DNA from: Sphingobacterium alkalisoli
GTDB lineage: Bacteria; Bacteroidota; Bacteroidia; Sphingobacteriales; Sphingobacteriaceae
DNA length: 64,000 bases
Reading direction: 5' to 3'
Assembly: GCF_005049105.1 (NCBI RefSeq)
Contig: NZ_SUKA01000003.1
Span: 682,001-746,000 of the forward strand
Every line of letters begins with the position of its first letter. Within the stretch, counting starts at the first letter, position 1. Both the position numbers and the translations under genes were made by a program. The notes beneath the pieces are model-generated. The model ran no database searches and had not been told where the DNA came from. It saw only the letters and a list, made by a program, of their open reading frames with translations. Of the stretch, positions 52,955 to 61,007 are shown piece by piece.

Positions 52955-55021
52955 TTATTTAGCAACTGCCATTCGTTCTAATAAATCCATCAAAAAATAG
53001 AGCGCATTTTCACCTTTGTTTGGGAACTCGATACCTAGTTCACCTTGAAAACTATTTCCCTTCATACCTGGAGACGTCATATAAAAATCACCATATTGAG
53101 CGAGATCAGCTCTCAGGTTATCAAAATCTTTAGACATCGGAACCTCTAAATCCTCCATTAAAGCTGGCACCTTATTTAGACGAAATAAAGCCGCAAAACG
53201 ATTTTTCCGCATTACCTTTTTACTTGCTCGATCTATATTTGCGCTGTACGTATTGTTTTTGATACCTTTAATTTGATTTTCGTCGTTTCCTAAGAAAACG
53301 ATGCCATCTTTCATCAGTACATAAAAATTGCTAAATTGGCGAGATAACTTTCCAATTTTATAGATTCCATCCTCTTGTACGACCTCCTCCTGCCGTACAC
53401 CTAATGCCAATAACTGCTCGAAAAGACGCATATCATCCGACGAAAACATCCAGAGGAGTTGTGGAATTTCATCCATTTTCGTTTTTTCGATTTGTTTGTA
53501 GTTATAATCTTCATCGTATTCGTAATCTGTATACGTGATTTCCTGCATGGTTACGCCATTGAGTACAAACAAATTATCCCCCTTAAACACCTTCCCCACC
53601 GCTTTTTCATCCACTACAATATCAAACAGTGTGGCTCCGATCGAAAAGGCTTCTTGATACTTAGGCATAAAACCTCCGTAATATTTTTGGATATACTGCG
53701 GAATATATTTCAGATAAGCTTCCGAATTAACACTAAAAGACAAAAAACCTAATGCATCTTTATCTACATATTTATACATTTTCGAATTTAGCTTTCGCCC
53801 ATAAATTTTCTTGAATATTCTAGCTGTCTCTCGATCTAAACCTAGCGTGCCATGCAGCTTCATTTTATTTTCATCGACATCCAACGACAGATTGGCCTGT
53901 TCGTATCCGTACTTTAGTTTTGACAGCGATCCTATTCCAAATGCCTGTTCGATAATACCGGTAGGCATAAAATTCTGATACAGTTCATCGACACTCCTTA
54001 CCCAATAATGGGCAACTGTACCCTTATTGGATTTTTTAGTAAATCCTTTAGGCGCTGTAAAAGATTTATAGGTTCCGCTTATGATGTTACTCATCTCTGT
54101 ATTGATCCATCCACCCAAAATCGATCCCTTTATGGAATCCGTTTGCGCCAACCATTGATAATAAGCTGTATTCGTTTCATCCTGATAAGAATCCTCCTGG
54201 TCTTCATAAATGGAATAACCGATCGAGTCTAATACACTATTATCTGTAATCGTATCGTAATCTTCATACGAATCTATCATTATTTCCGTCACGGTATCAG
54301 TAACGTAATCCATATCATCCACCATGACTACAGTGCTATCAATAACCATATCATTTTCATCCGAGTCTATCACGATATCGACTGCGGTATCTTCGACTGA
54401 TGCAACTAAGGTATCTGCATAATCGTATTCATATGTAGCATCTTCTGCTGCGTCAACACTTTCTGCCATCATAGCATCTGTTCCATAATAGCTATTATAG
54501 GGATTTGCTGTCAAGCCAAAACGCGTTTTGACATCCTCCCGGTCTAAGTAGTTATCTTTAATAACCCCGGTCATGACATACGCCGTATTCTCGTCCCAGC
54601 TAACACGGATACTACGATCCACAGAGTAGATTGTCTGTAAACCGTCTACAACATGTATTTTCTTATGTGTTGGAATAAATGCCTGAAAGCGTCTAGCGTC
54701 CACAAGCGGTATCAAGGCGCCTATAAAAGTTACACTATCGGTGAGGCGGGTAAACACATATGATTTCGAGGCAAGATTGATTCCTAGATCCTCAATCTGA
54801 TGAACTTCTTGCGACAACGAGTCACTTAACTTTTTAAAAAAATCCAATTTGTTTAACGTTGCGTTGACATCTTTAGCATCTACTAATTGAAATAAATTTT
54901 TGGTATCAAACGTAGCCAGAAAATTAATATCAGCGGGAAGCTTTTTATAGTGATTTTGTGCATTGACATGCGATAAACTTATCAAAAAAAAGAGTGTAGC
55001 AAAAAAAAGTTTTGTATTCAT
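52955..55021 (-). CDS. DUF4836 family protein
   Basis: A 688-residue exported protein with a signal peptide (MNTKLFFATLFFLISLSHVN). The first part (ADINFLATFDTKNLFQLVDA and VDARRFQAFIPTHKKIHVVD) and the second half (YIQKYYGGFMPKYQEAFSIG near 448, FVLNGVTMQEITYTDYEY near 490) fit the DUF4836 family of Bacteroidota, whose role is unknown. Residues about 200-300 are an insert extremely rich in Asp, Glu, Ser and Tyr, likely disordered and able to bind metal ions. It is followed 15 bases later by a related membrane-anchored gene and preceded 147 bases upstream by a small lipoprotein gene. Confidence 0.8.
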   Translation of the reverse strand: MNTKLFFATLFFLISLSHVNAQNHYKKLPADINFLATFDTKNLFQLVDAKDVNATLNKLDFFKKLSDSLSQEVHQIEDLGINLASKSYVFTRLTDSVTFIGALIPLVDARRFQAFIPTHKKIHVVDGLQTIYSVDRSIRVSWDENTAYVMTGVIKDNYLDREDVKTRFGLTANPYNSYYGTDAMMAESVDAAEDATYEYDYADTLVASVEDTAVDIVIDSDENDMVIDSTVVMVDDMDYVTDTVTEIMIDSYEDYDTITDNSVLDSIGYSIYEDQEDSYQDETNTAYYQWLAQTDSIKGSILGGWINTEMSNIISGTYKSFTAPKGFTKKSNKGTVAHYWVRSVDELYQNFMPTGIIEQAFGIGSLSKLKYGYEQANLSLDVDENKMKLHGTLGLDRETARIFKKIYGRKLNSKMYKYVDKDALGFLSFSVNSEAYLKYIPQYIQKYYGGFMPKYQEAFSIGATLFDIVVDEKAVGKVFKGDNLFVLNGVTMQEITYTDYEYDEDYNYKQIEKTKMDEIPQLLWMFSSDDMRLFEQLLALGVRQEEVVQEDGIYKIGKLSRQFSNFYVLMKDGIVFLGNDENQIKGIKNNTYSANIDRASKKVMRKNRFAALFRLNKVPALMEDLEVPMSKDFDNLRADLAQYGDFYMTSPGMKGNSFQGELGIEFPNKGENALYFLMDLLERMAVAK

Positions 55022-55168
55022 CCGTTTATATAATTGTTATTTTAAGTATTCATTATTTCTTAAGGTATCCTTACCATTCGGGCTTGATCGCCCTATGTTA
55101 ACACGGTAGACCGATCAGATCATTATTTAAAAATCTTATGGGATTCTAGTTTAAATATTTATTAAAAT

Positions 55169-55843
55169 TTAATTAAGTGATATAGTATTCGAGAGGTTTG
55201 TTTTACCATTGATTAGGTCTAACATTCCCGTTCTGAGCATAACCGCTTTTCGATTAGGCGATAAGCTCGCCTTGCTATTTTGTTGGCTTTTTACGGGATC
55301 CGAAAATCGATATATACTTGTAAAGTAAGCATCGTTAAAAGCTTTTTGATTTTCGCCTTTTAATTTCGCAAACTCCTTTTTCGCATCTTGCGACGCGTTG
55401 TATTTTCGAACAAATACCTTACTCGATGGGTCATAAGCATACGTCGTATACCCCGATATATTCGTTTTAAATTTAGCAGATAGCGTTTTCGTAAATGCAT
55501 TTAAAGCAGCTACGTTATTGAAATTACATTCCAACGTTGCGATATAGTTGTTAAAATCCAAATTAGAATTTACATTGCTCACCCCCTTTGTTTTCCGGAG
55601 TAGAAGAACAATATCATTCATCTCTTTTTGGATGGTCGTCTTACTCGGCACCTTAATACCATTCACGCTATCCAAAAGCATCAATGACGCAACTTTGGTT
55701 TTACTTTTACTCAAATTTAGTATAGCTTTTACCTTTCCCGCGCCATTAGATTGGACATTGATTTCTTCGACGATGTCGAAGCAGCTGCTGAGTGAAAAGA
55801 CAAGCATTAATACTATACTACTTAAAAAAATCCTCTTTAACAT
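55169..55843 (-). CDS. lipoprotein of unknown function
   Basis: A 224-residue lipoprotein with signal and lipobox FSLSSC (cysteine at residue 21). The opening of the mature protein, FDIVEEINVQSNGAGKVKAI, followed by LNLSKSKTKVASLMLLDSV, matches a recurring Bacteroidota pattern of small lipoproteins with strand-rich starts and a helical middle. I cannot name the family. It is upstream of the DUF4836 gene on the same strand with a 147-base gap, so it may be part of the same envelope cluster but perhaps with its own promoter. Confidence 0.72.
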   Translation of the reverse strand: MLKRIFLSSIVLMLVFSLSSCFDIVEEINVQSNGAGKVKAILNLSKSKTKVASLMLLDSVNGIKVPSKTTIQKEMNDIVLLLRKTKGVSNVNSNLDFNNYIATLECNFNNVAALNAFTKTLSAKFKTNISGYTTYAYDPSSKVFVRKYNASQDAKKEFAKLKGENQKAFNDAYFTSIYRFSDPVKSQQNSKASLSPNRKAVMLRTGMLDLINGKTNLSNTISLN

Positions 55844-56046
55844 CTAATTATTATTTTTTACGTAATGAGACAATCCGCATGCCAAATTGTTCCCCGCAAT
55901 ATTGTTCCATAAAGATAGAAAATTAAACAGTTCATTTTTCAGTCTATCTGTCATGCGGCATTACGAAAACATCACAATATTTTAATCTGTATACTTTTGT
56001 TGCTACAAAGTTTCTTCTTAGCTTCGTAGGTTGAATTACAAGTTCT

Positions 56047-56793
56047 ATGCGTAACGTACATTTTTTATCGATCTTCATCATTGTTCTTCTAGCTGGTTGT
56101 AAGAGCACCTATCTTGCCCGCGAAAACCGATTGATGACCTATACCATCAATTCAGATCTACCCGAAGATACTGCTATTGTAAATTACTACAGCCCTTTCA
56201 AAAAAACTATGGAGGGCGAAATGAATCGACAGATAGGAATTTCGGAGAAATTTCTAAACAAAAGTCGTTCTGAACCTGAGTTTCTAATCGGAAATTTCTT
56301 TGCTGACGCCCTTTTAGAAATTGGAAAAAAGATCGACCCAGCCGTAGAGATATCCTTTTCAACAAAGGGAGGTATCCGTTCCGAGTTAAAACAAGGTGCC
56401 GTCACCGTGGGATCCATGTTTGAGCTTATGCCTTTTGAAAATACCATTACCCTATTAGACATAAGCGGATCCGATCTATTGGTATTAGCCGATTTTATTG
56501 CCAATACAGGAGGACAACCGATAGGAGGTTTTACCATGAAAATAAAAGATAATCAGGTGATAACTATCCGGCTCAATGGGAAAGCTATCGACCCAGCTAA
56601 ATCCTACAAATTGGTCACGTACGATTATCTAGCAAACGGAGGGGACAACGTAAAGGGGTTGAGCACCCCATTGAAGCGTATCAACACATCCATACTTGTA
56701 CGCGAAGGTCTAATTAATTATGTCGAGCAATTGACGAAAGAGAATAAAAAAATAAACACACAGCTTGATGGTAGAATTTCAATCATTCAATAG
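56047..56793 (+). CDS. 5'-nucleotidase C-terminal domain lipoprotein
   Basis: A 248-residue lipoprotein (lipobox VLLAGC, cysteine at residue 18). It corresponds to only the C-terminal, substrate-binding domain of UshA-type 5'-nucleotidases: EPEFLIGNFFADALLEIGKK near residue 77, ISFSTKGGIRSELKQGAVTV near 101, FELMPFENTITLLDISGSDL near 121, SYKLVTYDYLANGGDNV near 185. The catalytic metallophosphatase domain is encoded by the next gene, which starts within the last codons of this one. The two products probably act as a complex in the periplasm. Confidence 0.88.
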   Translation: MRNVHFLSIFIIVLLAGCKSTYLARENRLMTYTINSDLPEDTAIVNYYSPFKKTMEGEMNRQIGISEKFLNKSRSEPEFLIGNFFADALLEIGKKIDPAVEISFSTKGGIRSELKQGAVTVGSMFELMPFENTITLLDISGSDLLVLADFIANTGGQPIGGFTMKIKDNQVITIRLNGKAIDPAKSYKLVTYDYLANGGDNVKGLSTPLKRINTSILVREGLINYVEQLTKENKKINTQLDGRISIIQ

Positions 56794-57730
56794 AAGGTCA
56801 TTCATTCGAAAAATGACAGCATTAAGTGCTCTTTTTGCATTTGGTTCGTATACCAATAAGGTAGAAGCAAATGCAAAAAGAGAAGTCAAGATCACCATTC
56901 TCCATACGAACGATGTGCATAGCCGTATCGAACCCTTCCCTATGGACGGTTCAAAAGTTCAGGGATTAGGCGGTGTAGCCCGTCGGAGTACCTTGATACA
57001 AAGCATCCGCCAAGAAGAAAAAAATGTCTTGTTATTAGACGCAGGCGATATGTTTCAAGGCACCCCCTATTTTAATCTATTCGATGGAAGAGTCGAATTA
57101 GAATTGATGTCGAAACTCGGATACGATGCAGGTACTTTTGGTAATCATGAATTCGATAATGGGATAAGTGGTATACTCAAACATTTTGATCGCGCGAATT
57201 TCCCCTTCATTACATCGAATTATGATTTTTCCGACACGGCGCTCGCCGGAAAAACGAAAGAGTACCTCACCTTTATAAAAGACGGCGTAAAAATAGGTTT
57301 GTTTGGTTTAGGAGTAGATGTAAATGGTCTCGTTGATCCGAAAAACTACGTGGGTATGCACTATCTCGATCCCTTGGAGGTGGCAACCCGTCTCACAGAT
57401 AAACTAAAAAATGAGTTAAGATGCGACCTCATCATCTGCCTATCGCATTTAGGGTATGCGTATAAAGATGATACCATATCGGATTTAAAGCTAGCAGCTA
57501 ACACCAAAGATATTGATCTAATTATCGGGGGTCATACCCATACTTTTTTGGACAAACCGACCGAAGTCAAGAATCTGGAAGGCAAGATTACATTGGTTAA
57601 TCAAGCCGGTTTCGGCGGAGCTAATTTAGGGCGTATCGATTTTATATTCAATCGTGCTACAAAAAGTCAGCGGACCGTATTTAATAATTACACGATATCT
57701 TCCGCTATAGATCAACAAGTCGTTGCTTAA
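56768..57730 (+). CDS. metallophosphatase (5'-nucleotidase N-terminal domain) with Tat signal
   Basis: A 320-residue exported phosphoesterase. The N-terminus carries a twin-arginine motif (NRRSFIRKMTALSALFAFGS), pointing to Tat export after folding with metals. Metal-binding motifs are ILHTNDVHSRIEP near residue 42, LLLDAGDMFQGTPYF near 85, FGNHEFDNG near 118, LSHLGY near 220 and IIGGHTHTF near 250. This is the catalytic half of UshA-type nucleotidases. The ATG at 56768 lies inside the preceding gene (26-base overlap), so translation is likely coupled. The TTG three bases earlier is a less likely start. Confidence 0.9.
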   Translation: MVEFQSFNRRSFIRKMTALSALFAFGSYTNKVEANAKREVKITILHTNDVHSRIEPFPMDGSKVQGLGGVARRSTLIQSIRQEEKNVLLLDAGDMFQGTPYFNLFDGRVELELMSKLGYDAGTFGNHEFDNGISGILKHFDRANFPFITSNYDFSDTALAGKTKEYLTFIKDGVKIGLFGLGVDVNGLVDPKNYVGMHYLDPLEVATRLTDKLKNELRCDLIICLSHLGYAYKDDTISDLKLAANTKDIDLIIGGHTHTFLDKPTEVKNLEGKITLVNQAGFGGANLGRIDFIFNRATKSQRTVFNNYTISSAIDQQVVA

Positions 57731-57779
57731 TATGTAGTATAAAATACTATCTTCGCAGTCTTTTAAATTTATTTGCGGG

Positions 57780-58994
57780 ATGCAAGCTATTATTCAGTTA
57801 TATATAAAATCTTACAAAGGACTATCACCTGCCGCATGGCTATTGGCGTTAGTCATGCTAATCAACCGTACAGGATCGATGGTAATCCCATTTCTAGGGA
57901 TTTATATGTCCACTGAATTAAATTTCAGTAAAACCCAAGTCGGGCTAGTTTTAGGTTGCTTTGGACTAGGATCAGTATGTGGATCTTGGTTAGGAGGCTG
58001 GTTAACCGATCGATTTGGAAATTTTAAAGTACAAGCTTGGAGTTTAATCCTTACCATTCCATTATTTCTCATCACACCTGTTTTCCGCACCTTCGAAAGT
58101 TTGGCAATGATGATTTTTATATTAACCTTAGTAGCCGATATTTTCAGGCCTGCCAACTCAGTATCCGTTGCCAAATACGCCAAACCCGAAAATATCACCA
58201 AAGCGTACTCGTTAAATCGTATGGCTGTCAACTTAGGCTTCTCTATCGGTCCCGCTCTGGGAGGCTTTTTAGCAACATTTTCCTACGATTGGATATTCTA
58301 CGGAAATGCGCTAGCCGCCGGTGTCGCTGCACTCGTCTTTATCTATTTCTTCCAGGGTAAGAAGGGAAATAAAAAAATTGAGCCATCTGTAAGAACAGAA
58401 AAACCTTCCGACAAGCCAGCAAAAAATGCGTATACCGATGGTTTATTTATCCTATTTAATATACTTTGCTGTCTTTTTTCAATGGCTTTTTTCCAGCTTT
58501 TGAGCACTTTGCCCTTATTTTACAAAGATGTATATGCCATGGATGCAAGTCAGATTGGTCTTATTTTAGGATTTAGCGGTTTTGTAATCGTACTGTTTGA
58601 AATGGTATTGGTTCACGTTGTAGAGCATCGTTTTTCGGTAAGGCAAATTATGTTTTGGGGAACAGCCATAGCCGGTGTTTCCTATTGGATGTTAAATCTC
58701 GATTTTGGGATTATGTGGCTCTATCTTGCGATGTTCTTCCTTTCCGTGGGTGAAATGCTTACCTTGCCGTTTACAGCCACTATTGCCATACAACGTGCTT
58801 CACTGCAAAACCAAGGTGCCTATATGGGTTTTAACTCCCTTGCATTTGCGGCGGCAAATATTGTATCTCCCTTTCTCGGCACATATACAGCGGAGCATTT
58901 CGGTTACCCTACCTTATGGACTATCACGGGGATCGTGCTTATATTTACCAGTCTTGGATTCATCTGGGTAATTACAAAAATGAAAGCGACGTGA
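57780..58994 (+). CDS. MFS transporter
   Basis: A 404-residue inner-membrane protein with 12 hydrophobic segments. The motif A region GSWLGGWLTDRFGNFKVQAW near residue 64 and LNRMAVNLGFSIGPALGGFL near 141 place it among MdtH/YfcJ-like drug or metabolite exporters. A charged central loop (about 195-220, KKGNKKIEPSVRTEKPSDKP) joins the two halves. The substrate is unknown. It begins 49 bases after the nucleotidase gene, with a TATCTTCG box in the gap that could be its own promoter. Confidence 0.88.
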   Translation: MQAIIQLYIKSYKGLSPAAWLLALVMLINRTGSMVIPFLGIYMSTELNFSKTQVGLVLGCFGLGSVCGSWLGGWLTDRFGNFKVQAWSLILTIPLFLITPVFRTFESLAMMIFILTLVADIFRPANSVSVAKYAKPENITKAYSLNRMAVNLGFSIGPALGGFLATFSYDWIFYGNALAAGVAALVFIYFFQGKKGNKKIEPSVRTEKPSDKPAKNAYTDGLFILFNILCCLFSMAFFQLLSTLPLFYKDVYAMDASQIGLILGFSGFVIVLFEMVLVHVVEHRFSVRQIMFWGTAIAGVSYWMLNLDFGIMWLYLAMFFLSVGEMLTLPFTATIAIQRASLQNQGAYMGFNSLAFAAANIVSPFLGTYTAEHFGYPTLWTITGIVLIFTSLGFIWVITKMKAT

Positions 58995-59013
58995 TCAAAA
59001 TAAGCCCTTCAGC

Positions 59014-59628
59014 TTAGCCCACGTTTCTTTCATAAGGTACTCGCGTAGCAATAGATCTACCGAGTGTAATCTCGTCAACATACTCTAATTCACCGCCAAA
59101 AGCAATACCCCTTGCAATCGTACTAACTTGCACGTTGAATTCCTTCAGCTTACGGTATAAGTAAAAAATAGTGGTATCCCCCTCCATCGTGGCGCTCAAG
59201 GCCAAAATAACCTCCGTTATCTCTCCCTGTCTTAACCGATCAATCAACCCCTCTATTTTAAGATCTGCGGGACCTATACCGTCCATTGGAGAAATCAATC
59301 CACCAAGCACATGATATACACCCTGGTATTGATTGGTATTTTCAATAGCCATTACATCACGCGTATCTTCCACTACGCATATCATAGACTTATCTCTTTT
59401 TGCTGACTGACATATTTCACATAGTGCCTCATCAGATATATTGAAACAAGTGCTACAGTACTTAATATTTTCTTTAAGATTATTTAAAGACTGTGTAAAG
59501 CGGGATACCTCGAGATCAGACTGCTTTAGCAAATGCAGTACCAATCGCAATGCCGTCTTTCTTCCAATCCCTGGCAGCCTTCCAAACTCATCAACAGCTT
59601 GCTCTAATAATTTCGACGAGAAATTCAT
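59014..59628 (-). CDS. recR: recombination mediator RecR
   Basis: A 204-residue DNA-binding protein of the RecFOR pathway, which loads RecA at gaps. The N-terminal helix-hairpin-helix ([20 protein letters not shown], residues 11-30) is followed by a C4 zinc finger ([16 protein letters not shown], about 57-72), the Toprim domain ([16 protein letters not shown] near 82) and the Walker B-like C-terminal region with [19 protein letters not shown]. Standard length. It is convergent with the MFS gene, 19 bases apart, with little room for a terminator. Confidence 0.97.
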   Translation of the reverse strand: MNFSSKLLEQAVDEFGRLPGIGRKTALRLVLHLLKQSDLEVSRFTQSLNNLKENIKYCSTCFNISDEALCEICQSAKRDKSMICVVEDTRDVMAIENTNQYQGVYHVLGGLISPMDGIGPADLKIEGLIDRLRQGEITEVILALSATMEGDTTIFYLYRKLKEFNVQVSTIARGIAFGGELEYVDEITLGRSIATRVPYERNVG

Positions 59629-59743
59629 GTCGTAAAAGTAAAAAGTAAAATCACAAAAATCAAAAGTAAAAAATAAAAAGCATGTCTTTATCTTGCACTT
59701 CAGCAGTTCGCTAAAATTTATTATATTGTGAACATAACATTAG

Positions 59744-60457
59744 ATGTACAGAATGGCTAAAGAAGATAAAATAAGGAATTCGTTTGCCAATAAAACGTGG
59801 CAAGAAATAAAAGTAAAAGACTCCTGGCAGATTTTCAAAATCATGGCAGAGTTTGTAGATGGGTTTGAAAAATTAGCAAAAATCGGTCCTTGTGTATCGA
59901 TATTTGGATCTGCTCGTACAGCAGATGAAAACAAATATTACGAAATGACGGTGGAAATAGCACGATTGCTGGCCGAGAAGGGATATGGTGTCATTTCAGG
60001 CGGCGGTCCAGGAATTATGGAGGCGGCCAACAAAGGAGCGTATAATGCGGGTGGGAAATCCGTAGGTTTAAACATCGAACTACCCTTTGAACAATTTCAT
60101 AATAAATACATTGATCGCGATAAACTACTGGAATTTAATTATTTCTTTGTCCGTAAGGTGATGTTTATGAAATATTCTCAGGGATATATTGTGATGCCAG
60201 GTGGTTTTGGTACGATGGATGAGCTTTTTGAATCAATCACATTAATCCAGACAGGCAAGATTGCCCGCTTTCCCATCGTATTGGTTGGCACAGCATATTG
60301 GGGTGGTCTCATCGACTGGATTAAAAACACTATGCTTACAGAAAAGAATATCAGCGCAGAAGATTTAAATCTCTACCGATTGGTCGACACACCCGAAGAA
60401 GCGGTCGAACATATTTTCCGTTTCTACGATAAATATTTGTTGAAACCGAATTTTTAA
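59744..60457 (+). CDS. LOG family protein (TIGR00730 Rossmann fold)
   Basis: A 237-residue cytoplasmic protein of the LOG/lysine decarboxylase-like family, which hydrolyses the N-glycosidic bond of nucleoside 5'-monophosphates such as AMP or cytokinin ribotides. The signatures are VISGGGPGIMEAANKGA near residue 83 and MPGGFGTMDELFE near 149, with the conserved FRKxMF-like VRKVMFMKYSQGYIVMP between. An ATG three codons downstream (59753) is an equally good start. It is a single gene. Confidence 0.88.
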   Translation: MYRMAKEDKIRNSFANKTWQEIKVKDSWQIFKIMAEFVDGFEKLAKIGPCVSIFGSARTADENKYYEMTVEIARLLAEKGYGVISGGGPGIMEAANKGAYNAGGKSVGLNIELPFEQFHNKYIDRDKLLEFNYFFVRKVMFMKYSQGYIVMPGGFGTMDELFESITLIQTGKIARFPIVLVGTAYWGGLIDWIKNTMLTEKNISAEDLNLYRLVDTPEEAVEHIFRFYDKYLLKPNF

Positions 60458-60638
60458 TAACAAACGGGTTTTCTTACAATAACACCTTTCGCATGCACAT
60501 ATCGTTATCTCGCTTTGAACTACCTCAGCAGTTAGCTAATTTTAAAAAAAACGAAACAAGATCAGTGTTTCAAACGTTATATAGTTAACATCGCGAGATA
60601 GAAAATATATATTTTTAAACTTTAAAACGAGGATTATT

Positions 60639-60851
60639 ATGAGTACGCAAGAGAACGAAAAAGATTTGAAGAAAACCGTAGATTTAGAGCGAGAAAAAAC
60701 CGACAAGGAAATCGAGCAAGAGAAAAAAGAAAATAAGAAATCAGGCGAGGGTCACGGCTATGTACCCCCAGCACCCGAAATTCCGTCTGCTAGAAATACA
60801 AGAGAGCATGGCGGTCCGATCATAGATCGAGAGCCAGGTGGGTTACGATAG
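60639..60851 (+). CDS. small highly charged disordered protein (70 aa)
   Basis: A 70-residue hydrophilic protein. Residues 1-38 are a Lys/Glu-rich stretch (EKDLKKTVDLEREKTDKEIE), and the tail is rich in Gly, Pro and Arg (GHGYVPPAPEIPSARNTREH). There is no hydrophobic core, so it is probably disordered and heat-stable; such proteins often relate to stress tolerance, but I do not recognise this one. A clear terminator follows and its composition is coding-like, which supports a real gene. Confidence 0.7.
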   Translation: MSTQENEKDLKKTVDLEREKTDKEIEQEKKENKKSGEGHGYVPPAPEIPSARNTREHGGPIIDREPGGLR

Positions 60852-60876
60852 TCTTCAACCAAGTTACTAATAATGA

Positions 60877-60912
60877 TTAAGCCCATGTCTTTTTAAAGAA
60901 GCATGGGCTTAA
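60877..60912 (+). terminator. terminator after the small charged protein
   Basis: TTAAGCCCATG (60877-60887) pairs perfectly with CATGGGCTTAA (60902-60912), with a 14-base loop. It is 25 bases after the stop. Confidence 0.75.
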
Positions 60913-60946
60913 TTGTGTATAATGATGTCGATTTCGACAGATGAGA

Positions 60947-60982
60947 GAATGCCCTGTCCGAAAGTTTTCGAGCAGGGCATTC
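60947..60982 (-). terminator. terminator after the TonB-dependent receptor
   Basis: GAATGCCCTG (60947-60956) pairs perfectly with CAGGGCATTC (60973-60982), and the inner CGAAA/TTTCG extends the stem after a bulge. It lies 25 bases beyond the receptor stop on the minus strand. The U tract is poor. Confidence 0.75.
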
Positions 60983-61007
60983 ATTATAAAATTATAATAA
61001 TAATTTT

